Positions 13,252 through 14,415 of a stretch of 14,415 nt of DNA are shown here, piece after piece. The stretch is from contig DBKX01000392.1 in assembly GCA_002297865.1 (NCBI GenBank), positions 22,848 to 37,262 of the forward strand, written 5' to 3'. The notes below the pieces were generated by a model. That model was not told the DNA's origin and ran no database searches. It worked only from the letters and a program-made list of their open reading frames with translations. The stretch's first letter is position 1. The number at the start of each line of letters is the position of its first letter. The stretch comes from Lachnoclostridium sp. UBA739. GTDB taxonomy: Bacteria > Bacillota_A > Clostridia > Lachnospirales > Lachnospiraceae. Made by a program: the position numbers and the translations under genes.

Positions 13252-14415
13252 TTAATTATCTCTTAAATGCATACTTCCACTGACTGTACTTAATGTCAAA
13301 TCACTGCCTTGATTTCCATAGGTATAAGTTCCTGTCTTTAAATTGCTAGAATGCTGCTGGTCATAATCCACTGTAAGTCTCCCTGAAGTAGTCTTACTAT
13401 TGATTCGATAACCATTTCCGTTATTTTTAAGATGAACATTGATATTACCACTTATGTTGTTCGATTCAAGCATGATATCACCTTTCGATTGCACATCGAT
13501 ATGACCAGACTTTGAACCTGCGTAACATTGATTTACTGTTGCATCTAGCATAATAGCACCGCTTACAGTATTGGTGCGTAACCCGTCTCCTGTAATATTA
13601 GAAAGATTCAGTTCCCCACTTACAGAACTAATATCTGCATTATTCATATGGAAATCATTTATTGTAATACCTCCGCCAGTGTTTTTTACCTTGCTATCAC
13701 TAGTCTTTACATTTCGAAACTTAATGGAACCACTTAATGCTTCACACTCCAAAACCTTTGTATTTACAGTATTCAATTCCAAAGAGCCGCTAGTGCTCTT
13801 TAAAAACAGCTTATTGGTCTCTACATTCTTTACAGAAATATTACCGCTTGTAGAATTTGCACTTACTCTTGTGCCATTCATATCTGCAATGTCAATACGT
13901 CCACTGACTGCTCTCACTTGACATTCGCCAGTTGATACCTTATTAAGCTTTAGATTACCACTAGCTGAATTCAAAGAGATCTTGTCTGTTACGCATTCCT
14001 TTATATCAATTGCTCCATTCGCTGTCTTTAATTGTACCGATTCCATTGTCTCTGGAAGTTCAACTGTAATCACCAAAGCTTTGTCACTAAAGTCCATTAA
14101 GAATACTGACTTTCCAACTTTCCTTACTCCTGCATATACAGTTTCACCATCTTGACAGCTGTAAAATTCATATATTCTCTTTTGTCTTGAATTCCCGTTA
14201 TTAATGTAGCTTAAATTTAACATTCCACTTTCTGATTTCTTAACAATAATATCTGCTACTGTTCCATCAATTACAAGCTTACTTGGGACAGATGTCTTTT
14301 CTGCTTCCTCAAACTCAGTATCGTTTTCTTTAACCTCATTCCCTGTTCCGTAGCTTCTTGAAACATTTTCGGAGGTTCCTTCTGCTGCCTTGCTTGAGCA
14401 ACTGCCCGTATCAAA
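13252..14415 (-). CDS. DUF4097 beta-solenoid protein, N terminus beyond the window
   Basis: Partial gene, 387 residues visible. The first ATG in frame is at 14223, but the frame stays open to 14415 with family-like sequence (SKLVIDGTVADIIVKKSESG, then GMLNLSYINN), so the start lies outside. The body is a DUF4097 domain of short repeats of about 20 residues, each with a turn such as SG, NG or GG followed by a strand (SGNLKL, SGRIDI, SGNISV, SGSLEL, SGSIKF and others, about 13 in all), as in a right-handed beta-helix. Upstream, TGSCSS could be a poor lipobox or simply a linker after a membrane segment. DUF4097 proteins (YvlB and LiaX types) are linked to envelope stress and often accompany PadR and DUF1700 genes; those would lie outside. 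It ends by the shared terminator with the LicD gene. Confidence 0.85.
   Translation of the reverse strand, partial: FDTGSCSSKAAEGTSENVSRSYGTGNEVKENDTEFEEAEKTSVPSKLVIDGTVADIIVKKSESGMLNLSYINNGNSRQKRIYEFYSCQDGETVYAGVRKVGKSVFLMDFSDKALVITVELPETMESVQLKTANGAIDIKECVTDKISLNSASGNLKLNKVSTGECQVRAVSGRIDIADMNGTRVSANSTSGNISVKNVETNKLFLKSTSGSLELNTVNTKVLECEALSGSIKFRNVKTSDSKVKNTGGGITINDFHMNNADISSVSGELNLSNITGDGLRTNTVSGAIMLDATVNQCYAGSKSGHIDVQSKGDIMLESNNISGNINVHLKNNGNGYRINSKTTSGRLTVDYDQQHSSNLKTGTYTYGNQGSDLTLSTVSGSMHLRDN

Noticed and set aside
13571..13921. 116-codon plus-strand frame opposite DUF4097
   Set aside because: It arises from the periodic repeats on the other strand; no start signal.

Overview
The window looks like low-GC Gram-positive DNA of the class Clostridia, most likely a member of the Lachnospiraceae. 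Reasons: AT-rich coding sequence, strong AAGGAGG-type ribosome binding sites, an AgrC-type GHKL sensor kinase, a DHHW/MBOAT/DUF4358 gene set, a DUF4097 protein and a LicD protein. This rests on gene content only; no rRNA or marker gene is present. No tRNA, rRNA, CRISPR array, transposase or phage structural gene was seen. Ten protein genes were found, eight on the minus strand.

Layout. 1-1527: an AgrC-like sensor kinase (minus) divergent from a short XRE-family regulator (plus). The 200-base gap holds two promoter-like sequences facing each other and several inverted repeats. 1528-2077: the XRE gene, a GC-rich structured repeat and a plus-strand terminator. 2076-6246: a tight four-gene minus-strand operon, in transcription order a membrane-anchored transglutaminase-like protein, a DUF4358 lipoprotein, an MBOAT O-acyltransferase and a DHHW (AlgJ/AlgX-like) protein; it is best read as an extracellular acyl-transfer module. 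6247-6650: its AT-rich leader and promoter, a second copy of the GC-rich repeat (39 of 43 bases identical to the first), a long perfect inverted repeat and the terminator of the next gene. 6651-8230: a secreted protein with three PPC-like beta-sandwich repeats. It lies behind a leader that has its own promoter, two interleaved perfect helices (a pseudoknot) and an intrinsic terminator, all upstream of a second promoter. 8241-9238: a membrane-anchored M23/LytM-fold protein with no zinc ligands, between two strong terminators. 9252-11705: glycogen phosphorylase. 11952-13232: a LicD-family transferase with a Rossmann-like N-terminal domain, then a bidirectional terminator. 13252-14415: a DUF4097 beta-solenoid protein whose frame is open through the right edge, so its N terminus is missing.

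Most genes concern the cell surface: polymer acylation, an inactive wall-hydrolase fold, a secreted PPC-repeat protein, LicD and DUF4097, plus a peptide-type sensor kinase and a repressor. Glycogen phosphorylase is the one clear central-metabolism gene. The most promising undescribed element is the pseudoknot-plus-terminator leader at 8028-8182. It could be a riboswitch or attenuator for the secreted protein, or an independent small RNA of about 165 nt.
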